Shown piece after piece: positions 23,178 to 36,924 of a DNA stretch of 64,000 bases; the first letter of the stretch is position 1, and the number at the start of each line of letters is the position of its first letter. The notes beneath the pieces are model-generated. The model saw only the letters and a list, made by a program, of their open reading frames with translations, had not been told where the DNA came from and searched no databases. Location: contig BTPP01000005.1 in NCBI GenBank assembly GCA_037102815.1, positions 930,001 through 994,000 on the forward strand, given 5' to 3'. The DNA comes from Neurospora intermedia (Eukaryota; Ascomycota; Sordariomycetes; Sordariales; Sordariaceae). The position numbers were made by a program, and so were the translations under genes.

Positions 23178-23983
23178 GGGATTTGTGGTGTAGGTGTGGG
23201 TGTGGAGTGTCTACTGGACCATAAGGATTTCCTCCTTAAGAATCATGAAGTGCAAAGCTGAGAAATGCTTGTTGCTGAGTGTGAAGAGGAATAATGGGGA
23301 TGGAGCCTTGGTCGGTCGAAAAAGCGGCAGTTCCAAATTTTTGTGTGTGTATTTTTAGTGTATGTGGTCAAAAAAGGTATACAAAATGCATTTGGGTCAG
23401 ATCAAAAAGGGGCATTACCATCGATGGGCGGAGATAAAACGAGATTCTTCAAGTGGTGTAGGGGATCAAAGACCCTGAATCTCACACCAAACAAATCGAT
23501 ATAGTCTTGATTTGCCTCTAACCGCAAGCATGGAGAACATTCAGCATGAGACAACCCGAGTGGGAAAGGTATTAGCCGGATTTGCGCAACGTCTAATGCG
23601 ACAATGGGTTCAGCTGTGTGGGCATTTCATTCCTTAACTCTTTCTATATCCCTAGGACAGGCAAGGAGATCTTTCAACACTCTTTTTTATCCTCTGCTTA
23701 TATCCTCGATGCGGTTGGTCGAGCAATGGTACATAGAACAGCTGTGAAGAAAAGAAGCACTTTTCACATCTTTTGTTTTCTCTAACGGAATTTTCAGACA
23801 ACGTACCTATCTAATCGGAGAAACTATCAACGGCTTTGTTTTGGTTCTATTTTCTATCTTGTATTCAACTTTTTAGCTACCTTCTCCTTCAACAGTGACG
23901 ACTAAACCCCCTTTTACTTTATTCATCCTTCTCCCCATCTATCCATACATCCATCCACCCACAACCCCTTCAAGTTTCTTTCC
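23178..23983. other. Convergent 3' spacer, mrpl40 and elp1
   Basis: This 806 bp stretch holds the two 3' UTRs and terminators. It is T-rich from about 23640 on. No gene is seen. Confidence 0.6.
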
Positions 23984-26900
23984 TTAACGACCACCCAACA
24001 AACTCAACCTCTCAAACTTCTTCACCACCGGTTTGCCCACCCCGCGTCTCATAGCCTCAATACTATCCGCCAACACCGCATCACCACCCGTCGGTCTCCA
24101 CTCAGCACCTTCCCATTGCTGTCCATCACCCTCAGCTTCACCCTGCTGCTGCTGTCCATCCTGCTGCTGCTGCTGAGGCCAAACCTCCTCCACAGCCCTT
24201 ACACACCCCTCCACAACCTCCGCCATCAACCCCTCCACCGCTCTCGCCCGCTCACTCATGCCCCTCCTCACCAGAGCACACACCAACCTCTCCACCTCCA
24301 GTCTGGCACTCCCCTCCACCCTCTCCACCAGCCTCCGCACACTATTCACCAGATACTCCTCCTCGTACACCGTCCCCTTCCGTCCTCTCGCCCGCTTCTT
24401 CTCTTCTCGCTTACGGTTCTTGCTCGTCGCCCGCGACACATTACTCGCCACCGTGCCCGTGACTTGCGACCCCTTTCCGGTGTAGCGTGTAAACAGCGAA
24501 GCGGAGGTGGACACCCTGGACGAAGCAGCTACCGAGATGTCGTCGGGGATGTCTCCACCGGTGCGAGCGCCAAAGGGGTTCTCGCCTTCATAAAAGGCTA
24601 GCGGGTCTTCGGCGGCTTTGAGGCGGAGTTCGGCGATGCGGGGGACTTGGGCTTTGAGTTGCGATTTGCAATCGGCGAGGAACTCGGTAGAGGAAGAAAA
24701 GGCGTCGAGAAGGCCTGGGTCGAGATGGGATTCGAGGAGTTCGGGCTGGGAGTGTAGGGAGATGAGACGGAAGGCGTCGGCGAAGAGGTAGCCTTTGCAG
24801 AGAGCTGTGATGGCGGAGGGGAGAGAGGCCAGGTGCTCGGCTTGGATGGTGGCGACGGCGGCCCAGTCCTTGGCTTCGCGGAGGGCGTCGGCGAGGGTGG
24901 AGGCGATTTCGTGACGCTGGTCGGGCGTGAGAGAAGGGTCGAGGGAGGAGGTGAAGAGACATTCGCGCCAGGAGGAGGTGCCGGCTTTGAGGTAGCATTC
25001 GGTCGCAGCTGGGTAGTCGCCTAGGGACTCGTAGGCCAAGCCGGCGTCACGGAACTTGGAGAGGGAACGGAGGTGGGCGGCGTAGAGGGCGGTGATGGTG
25101 CGGAGAGGGGTGGGTTCGTTGCGGTAGAGGGCGAGGGCGGAGGGGTAGAGTTGGTGTTTGACTATGTAGGACTCGACCTCGTCGGAGTAAGTGTTGGCGA
25201 TGGCCCGGAGGTGGACGAGCGCCTTCTCGTGGAAAGAGAGGTGGTCGTCGATGGTGAATTGCCGGCGGAGAGGGTCCATCTTGTGCAGCGACTGGATGAA
25301 GGGAAGGTATTCACGCGGGTCACGCTGGGATTGTTGGGCGACAAGGAGAGTCAGCTCGAGGTTGTAGAGCGAAAGGGCGTGGTCGTAGAGCTTGTTGATG
25401 TCGACCAGGAAGCAGATATGCTCGACTGCGCGCTCGGCTAGGGTTTCGTCATCTTCCATGAGGGAGGCGACCACCTGCAGACCGTCCGAGAGAGCGGGAG
25501 GGTTCTTGCAGACGTGAGCGGTGATGATGTTTTGCAGATTGGCGTTCTTCTTGGCCTTCAAGCTGTGCAGGACGGCGTCACAGATGGTGTTGATCTTGCT
25601 GGTCTTGGGAGCAGTGATGAGGGCTGGCTGAATAGGGGCTGTGGCGACGCCAGCCTTGGTGTTGCGGTACATGGTTTGCGTGACATCTTCCTCCTTGAGG
25701 GTGGACAGGAAGAGGTCAATGTCGGCTGCGTTCCTGACTTGGTCGAGGAAGAGACCAACGTTCTCGAGGAACTGCTCAGGGCGGTGGTCGTAAAGCAGGT
25801 TCATGTCCACACGCTGGGTGCGGCATGTGGTAAAGGCAGCACCATACTCCTTCTGCTCGACTAGTTGTCTGATACCAGCCAGGACCATGGCACGTGGATA
25901 AATGGTCTCGAGATTACCGCGAGGCATCTGGAGCACGATGCTCATCCTGGAAGGCATTGCCGTGACGAGGCGACCTCCACGCTCGATGCTTCTGCAACGC
26001 TCATCGGTCTCGGGGTCATCCAGCGGCACATCGAGTTCTTCAACATTGGCCGTCAGGTGGATAAACTTGACAAAGTGATTGCTGGTCGTGTAAATAAGAT
26101 GCTTATCCGTGACGACGAAAGATGTGCAATTCTTGACCAACTGGCGAGAGTTGGCGTAAAGATGACCATTCCTAGACAGACCAAAAGCGATGAACTGGTC
26201 TTCATAGGTGGTGTAGGTGGCCCATGGGAGGAGAGTAGGAAACTTGCCCAGCACGGTCTCGCCATTTTCCACAGAAACGCGGTTGATGTTGCCCTGGCGA
26301 TCCTGAACAACTGTACCATCCTCAACCGATGTTTCATCAACAGAAGTAAGAGTGACAGCCTGCAAACCAGTGCCAACTTCACCAAGCATCAGTTCTTCGT
26401 TAAAGTCCCATGCGGTGATCTGTAGCTGGAAATCATCCAGCGAGAGTACTTGAACCTGGGAAGGAGCCGCGAAGGCGATCTGTAGCTGACACTTGTTCTC
26501 GAAGTTGTCAAGCGAGATGGTCTTGAGCAACTTGGGAGCGGCACGGCGACCAGCAGGGCCCTGCTTTTCAAGGGCGAAGAGGTGCATGCCCTTTTGGTGC
26601 AAGACAGCCATCTGGGAAGCATCTTTGGAGAAGGCAATGTCCGTTACAGGGTAGCCCACCTCAATTTCGTAAAGAGCCATGGGAGGAGGAACATTGGCCG
26701 TTTGGAAAGGAGTGAACTTGATGGTGCGTCCGTCAATGACTGCGACATCTCCCATGCCACCGTACATGGGGCCACGGGCAATGGCCAAGACAAATTCGAA
26801 CCATACCGCTCTTTCTGTGGAGTCGTTAGCCTGCCTGTGAACAGAGATGCTTGATAAAATGCTTTGGTGTACATACCCGCAGCGGCTACAGCAAAAAGAA

Positions 26901-28215
26901 GCGGCTTCTCCGCGTGCCACGAGAACCAAGGGAGTGTCCAACGATTTTCACCCTGGAACTGCGACGCGAGCTGAGCATAGTCCGCACAAGGAAGGTCCTG
27001 CTTTAAGTACCAGTGATAGTTGCCCATAGTATACAGCTGAACCCTATCTCTCATGATGACAGCGAGAACAGTCGAGTCAGAGTTCCACTCGAGCGCCAAG
27101 TCATCAGCAACCTCTGGCCGGTCCTGAGGAATCTGGAGAGTGAACTGCCCATGTCTGAGACCGTTTCTCTCAAAGAAGACGACATCGACATGATCGGAGA
27201 ACCGTTGGATGCCAGCCATGAGGTTACCCTCAGGCCGCCAGCTGAGACTGCCCTCCAGACCATCGACCGGCTCGCTGACGCTGTCCAGCTCGCCGTCACG
27301 GTTGTACACGCGGATTACTCTCCGCCCGCCGCTCTCTTGAGAGAAGAAGTTGACAGCCACATAGGCGCCGTTACCCCGCCAGCTGATACTGCATTTTTGA
27401 AGATCGTCGTTGGCGCTCAGTCTGCCCTCATCCACCTTCTCCGGAATGGTAGGATCTCTAAGAGCCTTGGCCTTGGCGCCCCTGCCCTGAAACTGCGTCT
27501 CCTTCTTACCCCATCCGACGGAGACGTGCTTGGAAAGCTTGAGGTCGTCTTCGGCCATGGTGGCGGAGGTGATGACGTCGAAGGTGCGGCTCATGAAGAG
27601 GACTTTGGCGTCGCCGGTGGCTACGATGAGGAGTTCTTCGTCGGGGGACCAGCGAGCACCGGCGACGGAAGGCTCTAGGGTGCCGACTATCTCAACGTGA
27701 GCCTCGCCAGGGACGCCGTAGTCGTCCTCGACAACGGTGATAATGTCACCGCCGGCCATGATGACGCATGTTGTGAGGGTGTCGGGGAAGTAGTGCAGGC
27801 TCTTGATGGTGTCTGGCTCTGGTTCCGAGCCATTCTGTCTGAGGACAGGCGCGGCATCCCATGATGCTACGAGTTTGGATTCACTACAGAGAATTGGAAC
27901 GGAGGCTTAGCTAGTGTTTCTATCCATGAAATGACTGAACTACTATATTCAAGCAGAAAAAAAAAAGAAGAAAAAATATGAGCAGTTATCATCTTCATGT
28001 ATCGTGTGAAGAAGGTCTTACAGGTTCGACGGTTCAGAAGAATCCTTTACGAGCCTCACCAGCTCGACTCGGGAAAAGTCTTGGGTAGGGCCATGAGCAA
28101 GGATGATCTCATCGCGGGATACGTCCCAGCAGGAAGCCGAGATGGAGTTGGAGGGCAGGGGCTGTTCTTGACCGGGCTTGTATGCGCCGTGCCCGATGTT
28201 GCGCAGATTCCGCAT
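23984..28215 (-). CDS. elp1: Elongator complex scaffold subunit ELP1 (IKI3/IKAP family)
   Basis: Three exons, 28215-28022, 27883-26877 and 26814-23984, encode 1343 residues, close to yeast and human Elp1. The start MRNLRNIG is typical of the family. The N-terminal half forms two WD40-type propellers (for example NGAYVAVNFF and NSDSTVLAVIM), and the C-terminal half is helical TPR-like. A basic stretch around residues 1185-1210 (NRKREEKKRARGRKG followed by YEEEYL) is the tRNA-binding and dimerisation region known in Elp1. Elongator modifies wobble uridines of tRNAs in the cytosol. A glutamine-rich insertion (QQQQQDGQQQQ) lies near the C-terminus. The introns (138 and 62 nt) begin gtaaga and gtatgt. 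The gene is divergent from the DUF3984-type gene. Confidence 0.95.
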
Positions 28216-30729
28216 TGCAGCTGGCCGATATGTGTGTCAGGCAACGCCTATTCTCTACCTACACAAGGCTGCTTTCAATACAGCCGGGAGGAGGTGAGGG
28301 TAGGAGTCGTTTCGGTCTTTACTGGATGGGCAGATGGGGTACCTAGAGGTAGTATCGAGACTAGTGTGAGATTCAAGGCCAGCCTTGGTGGTGATGCATG
28401 AACGGATATGTGGTTCGACTAAAAGGGGAAAAGGTGAAGTCAGAGATTTTGGAGATCTGAGATCGTGTAAGAGGGTCTGTATTTGGTTGTATTGTCGGAA
28501 ACTTTCAGCGTTTCAAAGACTGCCCAAAGGGCAACGACCTCATCTCAGACTGTGACAATTGAGATAAAAAACTGACATGAAAATGGTTGAGTGGCAATTA
28601 CATGTGAACGGAGGATATCCCAAGCTTTTGCATTACATTGAGTTGAAGTACATGCAAGTATGTAAGGGCAGGATGAACAAGTGTTGAGCAGTGTATGTGC
28701 AGTGTATGTTCTGCAAGGTGAGGCTTGACGGTTGGTATCATCAACAGCCCCGCCTCTCTCACGACGTATGTTGGTTGTGGTGTAGCGAATCAATAAGCAA
28801 AGAATAATTGAGGGGAGTAAATGAGACCCGTTACCTACCAGTTAAATGAACCCGTTGAAATGTCTCAAAGACGTTGACTCTGAGTGGTGAACTCGGTCTC
28901 ACAAATCAGTTTGATAGACCAGTTAAACGCTGGCAGCCCTGTCACCTTCTAAGACTGGAGTGAAAAGAGGGGTTCAGGTTTTCGATGTTTCTTTGCAGCA
29001 GCCGCTTGAATGTGGAAGGGTCCAATTGCCCCTCTTTTTTTCCCCCTGTGTTGTGTTTTTCAGTTGCAGTTGGTTGCAGGGAAGGAGCGACAGTTTTGTT
29101 TCTTGCGGTTCGGAGTTGCAGTTTCCTGACTTGCTTTCAGGATTTTACACTTTTTTTCGCCCCTCCTTGACTCCTTCAATTGAATGGTGATTGGACGAAT
29201 CGCAGTCGAGAGGGCGCCTGTTGCGGCGGGGATCTGGTACTTGGTCTTCTCTGGGCACGGCACAGCGGGCAGTAGGCAAATCCGGGGTTTGGTCTTAGTT
29301 GGTCGAATTGCGCTGAACCACCCATGCAACTAAGGGTTCGTAAGAATCGATGCCTCGATCGAGCGATGAGGTTTTGACCGTGGTGGTATCGAAGACGCAG
29401 AAGACGCAGAAGACGACAGTAAATCCAGTTTGCGGCAACAGGAGCTGGCCGAAAAACATCTGATATCGGAAGAGGGCTTCTGCAGTGCTACAGGTAGGCG
29501 CCGTTGGATGCCCTGGATATGCAAATTGATATACACCGGTAGCCAGGAACAGTCATGACAGTCACTGACAGTCACTGATAGCAGTGTTTTTCGAGTGTCA
29601 CGACAGCAGGAACACGGCAGCAAAGGAGATGCTGCTCCAGTCTCAGATTTGTGGGCTTGGGAGAGAGGAGGAAAACGTCTGCCGTATGTCTCTTGGTACG
29701 TTGGCATGCTGCATGTCATTGTGCAGCTGTCATGTACTCGGTACTTCATTCAAGCCATTAAAGTGTGTGCAGCTGGGCGAGGTCCAGAACCTGGAAGCTT
29801 TGACAAGACTGTGGCGCCACTACGGCTTAAGTCTGACCAATCGCAGAGCATCGCGGTCTGCCGCTTCGCTCCAATTGCCTGCCATAACCACCTTCTTGCA
29901 CCACCAAAAAAGGGAGCGACCCAACAAAAACGAACGACCATCGAACCAAACCAAACCAAGTCGGGAGGGAATAGAACGATGCGGAGTAAATGTATTATCG
30001 TTTGTAACAAAAAGAAACAAATAAATAAACAAGGCAATTCCACATCCATTCCATTCGTTCATCACTGAACCCTCACTCTCTGTCCATCTGTCACATTGCT
30101 CCATCGCAGACTCTCCCTCTCCCCTTGACTCCTTTGACGACTACAACCAGTAGTATCAAAACCCCATCAAGCGAGAACGCGAAGAACGAGGCGAAACCGA
30201 CCGGGACGAACTCGGCTTTCCACCTTTGGGCGCGTCGGTCGGAGCATTGCACCCGACCATCCATCCTGTGTGCTGCTAATTGCTAGTACATATCTGCACC
30301 TGGCCCAACACGGCCATCGTCCAAACTCGACCAGTCCAATCTGATATTTATACCCAACCACCGGCCGACACATCGCGGACGGGCCTCTTCTCTGCTGCGT
30401 CTTACGTACTTCATTGCTCTCCCAACATCTAGGATCTCTGTCTGATCTTGGGGGATCAACCTGGCTTGATAACAGCTTGGGGAGCGTCGTTCCTGTCCCG
30501 GATCCCCGCGCGCCGCATCCATACGTCAAATCATACACCAATTGCGGGAGGTTACACCGCTGGCTATCTGAATCACCAGCTTCCCCGGATTCTTCTTATC
30601 TTTGATTTATGTACCCCGGACTGTCACTTTCAACTTGTACATTTATCAATTGCTTCCAACTCTACCCATACCCATACCCATATCCATTCCAAGGAGTGAA
30701 TTGAATCCATACTACCGTCACCAATCATC
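28216..30729. other. 2.5 kb divergent spacer, elp1 and DUF3984-type gene
   Basis: No recognisable gene. It includes a doubled GACAGTCACT (about 29557-29578), a GAAGACGCA repeat near 29391-29415 and ACCCAT repeats at about 30662-30680 in the probable leader of the downstream gene. Short frames on both strands lack family features. Confidence 0.5.
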
Positions 30730-32142
30730 ATGGACGTGGCTTACAACCAACACTCGAACGCCGCCCGGCGCAAGAACCGCTCCTCAACAAACCTCAACTA
30801 CCTCTCCCTTGCTCCCTTGACCTCCAAGCTCCCCATCGACAATGATGACTTCCTTGAGCAGTACCACCAGCAATTCGAGCACGTACCTCACAGCACTTCC
30901 TACCTCGCGGGCAAATCTGCCCCAACTACTCCTCGTCTGATCTCTCATTCGCCCGGTCCCCACCCCGCCCGCGCCGCTACCATGACCGGCACCGGTATGA
31001 ACCACTCCCGCGGCAAGTCTGCTCCGGCCGCCAGACTACCCAAGTCCAAGTCCACCACCCATCTCGGCAGCAAGAGCGGCGCCGCTTCCCCCACACACAA
31101 GCGCCGTAATGCCGCTGCCATCGCTGCCGAGAACGAACGCAACTTGTCCGACTGGCTCCTCCGCGCCGGTGCCCTTATCTCCACCGAGACTCGCGAGTCC
31201 AAAGGCCAATCATGGCTCGTCTCCCGCGCCAGCTCGACCTCCCTGACCGGTCTGCACAATGCCGAAGAGGAGGCCTTTGAGCGAGAGCTTGCCCGCGAGC
31301 GCGAACTGCTCCTCCAAAACACCGCCGCCAACGCCGTCTCTCGCAATGCCAGTCGGGCCGCCAGCCGCAATGCCTCGCGACGAGGTAGCATGGTAATCAA
31401 CACCGGCCACGGCACCAACATGATCGACGACGAGTACTACACCACCGCCTCGCCCATCCACAGCCGTCTGGGCAGCCGCTCTCACAGTCGAACCCAGCTC
31501 GCCCGCACCCCCAACGAGCGTCACGCTTTTGAGCACGGCGCCGGCTACTTCCACCACCACGGCGTATACAATAACAACAACCATCACCAACACCACGAGG
31601 TGGGCATCACGGAAGAGGATGACGAGGACAACAACGGGCCCGGTCCGGACTTTGTTAACCTCGACGAGAAGCTCGAGATGGCCCACTACAACCAGGAACA
31701 ACTGCTCGACAGTGACGCCGCGTCCTCCATCATTGAGGACGAAATCGCCGTCCGCCGTCTAGTCAAGGACCGCAACATCGGCTCCTGGTTCGGGCGCGTG
31801 CTGGGTGTACAGCTGTTTGCCGTAGAGGAGGAGGACGATGAGGAGGATTCCTCAGACTCTGACCGCGATGACGATGACGACGGTCATCTGGCGTATGGTA
31901 GTAGCAGACAGCACTCGGAGGGACAGTTGACGGAGGATGACGGTGGCTCGACGACCGAGACAGACTCGTCGAGCGAGGAAAGGAGGAGGCCCCATGAGAA
32001 GCATAGGAAGGACCAGAGGCGGTTTGAAGATGCGCAGCTGTCCAAGCTGGTGGATGAGCGGGTGCCCCCGCCTAAGGAGGAGGGTGGGACGTGGCATGAT
32101 GCTGCTTGGTTGTTGACCGTAGCTTCCAAGGTCATTTTCTGA
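30730..32142 (+). CDS. DUF3984-type fungal protein, function unknown
   Basis: A single uninterrupted frame of 470 residues begins at an ATG in a catcatcATGG context. The N-terminus carries KNRSSTNLNYLSLAPLTSKLPI, the type of opening seen in fungal DUF3984 proteins. It is followed by Ser/Arg-rich low complexity with many RxxS sites (residues about 60-130), a short SDWLLRAGALIS motif near residue 140, a repeated RNASRAASRNASR segment, a His/Asn patch, and acidic stretches before a conserved-looking end (GTWHDAAWLLTVASKVIF). No membrane segment or enzyme motif is visible. The many basic-Ser sites suggest regulation by phosphorylation, which is inference. The DUF3984 assignment is from remembered family features and was not searched. 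Confidence 0.8.
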   Translation: MDVAYNQHSNAARRKNRSSTNLNYLSLAPLTSKLPIDNDDFLEQYHQQFEHVPHSTSYLAGKSAPTTPRLISHSPGPHPARAATMTGTGMNHSRGKSAPAARLPKSKSTTHLGSKSGAASPTHKRRNAAAIAAENERNLSDWLLRAGALISTETRESKGQSWLVSRASSTSLTGLHNAEEEAFERELARERELLLQNTAANAVSRNASRAASRNASRRGSMVINTGHGTNMIDDEYYTTASPIHSRLGSRSHSRTQLARTPNERHAFEHGAGYFHHHGVYNNNNHHQHHEVGITEEDDEDNNGPGPDFVNLDEKLEMAHYNQEQLLDSDAASSIIEDEIAVRRLVKDRNIGSWFGRVLGVQLFAVEEEDDEEDSSDSDRDDDDDGHLAYGSSRQHSEGQLTEDDGGSTTETDSSSEERRRPHEKHRKDQRRFEDAQLSKLVDERVPPPKEEGGTWHDAAWLLTVASKVIF

Positions 32143-35100
32143 TGGACCAAGATATGGGTTTGACATTCACGAAGACACAAGTTAAAAACTAACTTGAAAG
32201 ATACAGATTATGGGAATACGAAGCGGGAAATGGAGTTTGGGTTGGCGGGTTGCTTGGTTTGGTTCTTCCATGTGTATATAGGGGGTTTTGTTTACTTTGT
32301 CATCTCATGACTTGATCAGGTAACGGTTGTCCTTTTGAAATACGAGTCACGTACCTATACAATATTTCGACCCTTATCGGCTATTATGAATGATGGCCAC
32401 CCTTTAATGACACATATCTCTGGACGTGGGTTTCATCTACCAACCATGATTACATCAAATCATCTACATAAGCTGCGGTTTAAGGTCAATGGCCCTGCTG
32501 GTCCTTATCTCCCCAAGACACAATCATCGTTCTCATGTTAACCTATCTTTGCCTATGATGATCTAGATCCCATATCATTTGCTCTTCAATTCCACTATAC
32601 AACAGGGACAGAAAGGGCTAGAGGAACATCCATGAGAGAGGTACCTAGAGTAGATACCCTTTGGATACATCACCCATAGTCACCACTAAGTCCTGACCCA
32701 AGAATTACTCCTTGTCAAGGGACTGGCTGGCTGTATGTTGTCCACAATATATGCACAAAATTTCACAGTCGAGGTAGCCTCTGCCCTTTTCGTACATGTA
32801 TGTCCTCTTATCAACTAGTACCAATCTATCTACCACTTGTGGTAAATAAAACACTGAGTGATAAAAAAAAAAAAACTACAACCAAGCCAGTAAATCAATA
32901 ATAGTAAATACATCATCTCCCCATAGAGTAGTTAGTTAGTTAGGTAGGTATAACTAACTAACAACCTCTACTATCAGTCGAACTTAAACTGATTACCTAC
33001 AGGTAGCTTCCATCAGCTTCAATATATATTGCATGTTCTGTATTCCCCCACCCCTTTTCATAGATATATATCACAATCAGTCATCCTTTCTTCCTCCCTC
33101 CCTCTTTCTAATAACAAAATCAGTCATCTTGAATTCCTAATCAGCAGTGTCAAAAAGTGCACAAGAAACACGGCAGTTAGGTCGATAGATAGATACCTAC
33201 AAGTAAGTAGTTGTGCTTTTCTTGTGTCCATATCAATACCTACGTTCACGTTGCTGACCTGAGTTCCCATCTGTATGGTAGGTAGGTAGTAGGTCTACTT
33301 GGTCTAGGTACTTAGTCTAGGTTACTTGGTCTACTACGTGTTTCCAAGTTGAGAAAGGAGGAAGGGCGGCGGAGAGCAGAGAGCAGAGAGCAGCAGTGAG
33401 TGGTGCTGTTGTAGAGAACCTGGATCTTATACACTATGTCTAGAGTACAGAATGGCGGATACCTACCTACCTCTACCTATGTTTTGTACTGCCTGCTGGA
33501 TAGGTAGGTAACAATAACGATAATCAAAACAAAATTTGGCCGGGGAGTGTAAAAGCCGAACCTGCTTGTCTTGGACTTCAATACTCTGCTGTGCGTTCGC
33601 TTTGATGAACAGTCTATAGTATGTATGTAATATGTGAATTTATGTAATGTGTGTAATGTATGTTTGAATGTTGTAAATATGTCATGACACAACGTGTATG
33701 TATTTGTATATGATATGGATCGATATGAGCCAAGATTCCGGTTTCGGAGTATGTAGGGATCCCCATTCTCGGTTTTGGGGCTCATTCATACCAGTCCTGG
33801 CTCGTAGATGGGTTCCATGAGGGCATTCCGGGAATCCAAGAACACAAGAAAGAGAAAAAAAAATGATTTAGTGTTACATCGATAAGAGCGTACTGTGTAG
33901 TGTATGTACTGTACTGTAGTGAGGGATTTCACAAGCTGTGGTGGCCCTCCTCAAACTTTTTTTTTTTTCTCTTTCGAGATCTCACCTTGTTGTCGTCGAT
34001 GTTCACCTCCCCATACCTACCCTGCCCACGTATCATAGTAGGTAGGCTTGACCCACCACTCAAGATCATCCCTCCGATCTACACCAGGAACGCCGATACT
34101 GATCGACTGCGCAGTTTGGTCCAGGGGTCTGGATGTTATGTCATGATCGTCGCCATGGCTTCATAGCTCTGACATTTATTTACATTATACACAATTTTTT
34201 TTCGAGCCGTGGGCGGAATTTTCGTCACTCCTCTTACTGCTACACTTTATGGATTTGTCAATCACCTAGCTAATCAGCCATGCTAGTTCGTCTCTTCCCT
34301 TGACTCAGATAAGGGGCTTGGGCAGCTTTCCTGGTGAACTTGTATTCCGTCAAGTGTGGGCTTGCTATAACTGAGCCAGACCGTGGAGTGGTTTACTTAG
34401 TAGCTTCTGTTCGGTAGCTCTCGACTCGGCCCCACTGGACTTATACTATGGAGAGGCTAACACGGTGATGGGCGCCTTGTTGAACGGGCCGGCCGTGGTG
34501 AGCTAGGAGGCACGGCTGTGAACAAAGGTCTCCAGGTCAAGGGCTGTAGCATGGGCTGCTTTTCTTTCTAGATATTGCTCCCAATCACTACCTTGCTCAC
34601 TTGTCGATGTAAGTGCATGTTCAGCTCTTCTGCTGCTGATTCCTTGCTGGAAGAAAACCATGTTTGTTCTGGTCTATCCTAACCATCCTTTGATATAATA
34701 AGAAAAGAGACGCTCGGTTATCTCACCGTGATAAGTCGCCCGTGGCTTTTTAATTCCTTTTTGTGTTATTTTCAGGGCCTTGATATTTGTAGTACCAAGG
34801 TTTCCCAGCAAACAACAGCTTCTCTATTTGCCCTTCAGACCTCTTGTCCCCATTCTCTGAGGCTTTTCAGCTCGTGAGGCCTCGCTCTCACTCTGTATGG
34901 TCCCGAGCAGCTGTGTTTAGCATTTCCTCACCTCATGTACCTCCGTTTTCGTGATCGCAATCTGCCGAACCTACCGTTTGCCTTTCCTGTCTCCGTGGGT
35001 CCTGTCTCGGTTGTCTTCCTCAACTAGGAGCGGCGTGCCGTACTGCCGTTTACCTACCCTGCCGAGTTTGCTCTCCTTGGGTCCTCTTCCGCCCGCTCCA

Positions 35101-36924
35101 TATGCTCCTTCTCTTCTGTTTTTGTGCTCCCCTTCCCCCCCGGCAAATGTGGAGAGAGCGTGGTTGTGATTGCTGCCCAGCTGGATCCGAATGAGGAGGC
35201 TCGGAGGGTAAAAACAGGTTTTTTCTTCCTCGGAACAAGGTGTTACTATGCATGTGTGTGTGTTGCTATGCATGCAGGTTGGTCGCGGGATTGTGGACCG
35301 CATCACCCTTCCCCTCTTCTCGAACGCAAAAGTGTTTTGAGTTTGTGTGTCTGTAACGTAGGCTATTCGACTTCTCGAAATCTATCGGTGACTAGCCACT
35401 GGACAGGCTGGCTGTTGACACATTTCTCAGTGGCTTTTGGTTTTGTATCCCTCTCTCCACTGGCCCCTTGTCGCGGACTTGGCAATGATGGAAATGTGCT
35501 TATCCCACGACGCGACAGACCGAATCCCGGCTAGGCAGGCTAAGGCTGCTACCAATCTCAATCCCTTGCCCACCGCCGACGAGGCTTTGAACGGCGCCTG
35601 GAGAATGGGGGGATGTCAGCTACCGTGTTAACGCATTCCCCGCCAAACGGGGTGGGCGGAGCTTATGGCCGCCTCCGATGCTTAGTGCCTCATGACCTGT
35701 GACGGCAATATAGCCAGTGCTTAGCAGAATACGATCCAATACAAGCATCCCGACGGGGTACCCCGGACCGTTTTCTTTCTCGGCGACAGCTCCGGCTCCC
35801 GCAGAATGGTTGGAAAACTCTCTGCTTGTGCTGCACATCCTAGCTAGCCGTAGAGATGAGGACAAAACCGAGTTAAGTAATATATCGGAATGGGAAAGGA
35901 AAGGGACACCAAACAGTGGATGGAGTGACACTCGCCTCATGCCAGTCAAGACAAAACCTTCTCACGCCAAATCCCGAGTAGTTGCAGCATGATGCCATTT
36001 GTGATGTCATTCCCGTTCCGTCTCATAGATGTCTGCGAGGTATCTCTCCTTGGCGCGGCACCGGTAGTGTAGAACGTGCTAAGCATTTCCTGAAGCACAC
36101 TCTAGCAGCCCTACGCGAGAACTTTGGAGCCGATAGGCTTTCCCTTGCGGGTCTCATTAACCGAAGGGGCGGTTGGCCAAGAGCTGTAACTGCTGGATCG
36201 GATACTGTGCTGGCTCAGCGCATGAGGCCCATGTAAAAAGGTCTTGCTTCTTCTCCGCCACTCAAGTTGGGACTGAGAACGAGAATAACGTCTTTGACTC
36301 GTAGCAAGGCGCTGTGGGTGATACACTGCAAAGCCGGGGCTGCACCGTAGGTACTGTGCTCCGTAACTGACGAGGTCGGCCATGATGATGATCCTTCGTC
36401 CAATTCATGGGAAGGAGAGCCGTATGTATGTAGTAGGGTCCCACAACGGGCGGTTGGCAGAATGGGTGATGGACACAAGGTGGTGTCGGTTCGGGCGTCA
36501 GGGCGTGTGATCCGTCGGTTTGTTGAAAGGCCGGAAATGGGCATGAACCTGCCAGAGAAACATGATCCTCGCCGGACTTTCCAAGATGGTGTAAGCTGAG
36601 TGCCCATAAACCGTCATCGTGCTGTGCCGGAACCCGGTCGGCGAGGTCTAGACCGCAAAAGAACAATTAAAGCTCCGTTGATGTTTGTCACGGTGGATGA
36701 TGTCGGGTGGGCGCTTGAGTCAGGTGAAACGCACGAGTTTCGCTGTTGAAGATTGGTGGTAGTGGTTAAGGATGAAGCGAAACCAGAGTTGTTCGTCTTT
36801 TGGTTGGCGAATTTTGGGAGAAAATTGACATGGTGCAAAATGAAAATGGAGATTCCAAGCAACAGCAAAGTTCACTTATTTTGCTGAATCACCTTTTTGT
36901 TATATTCAGTTTCCCAGGCTTGCT

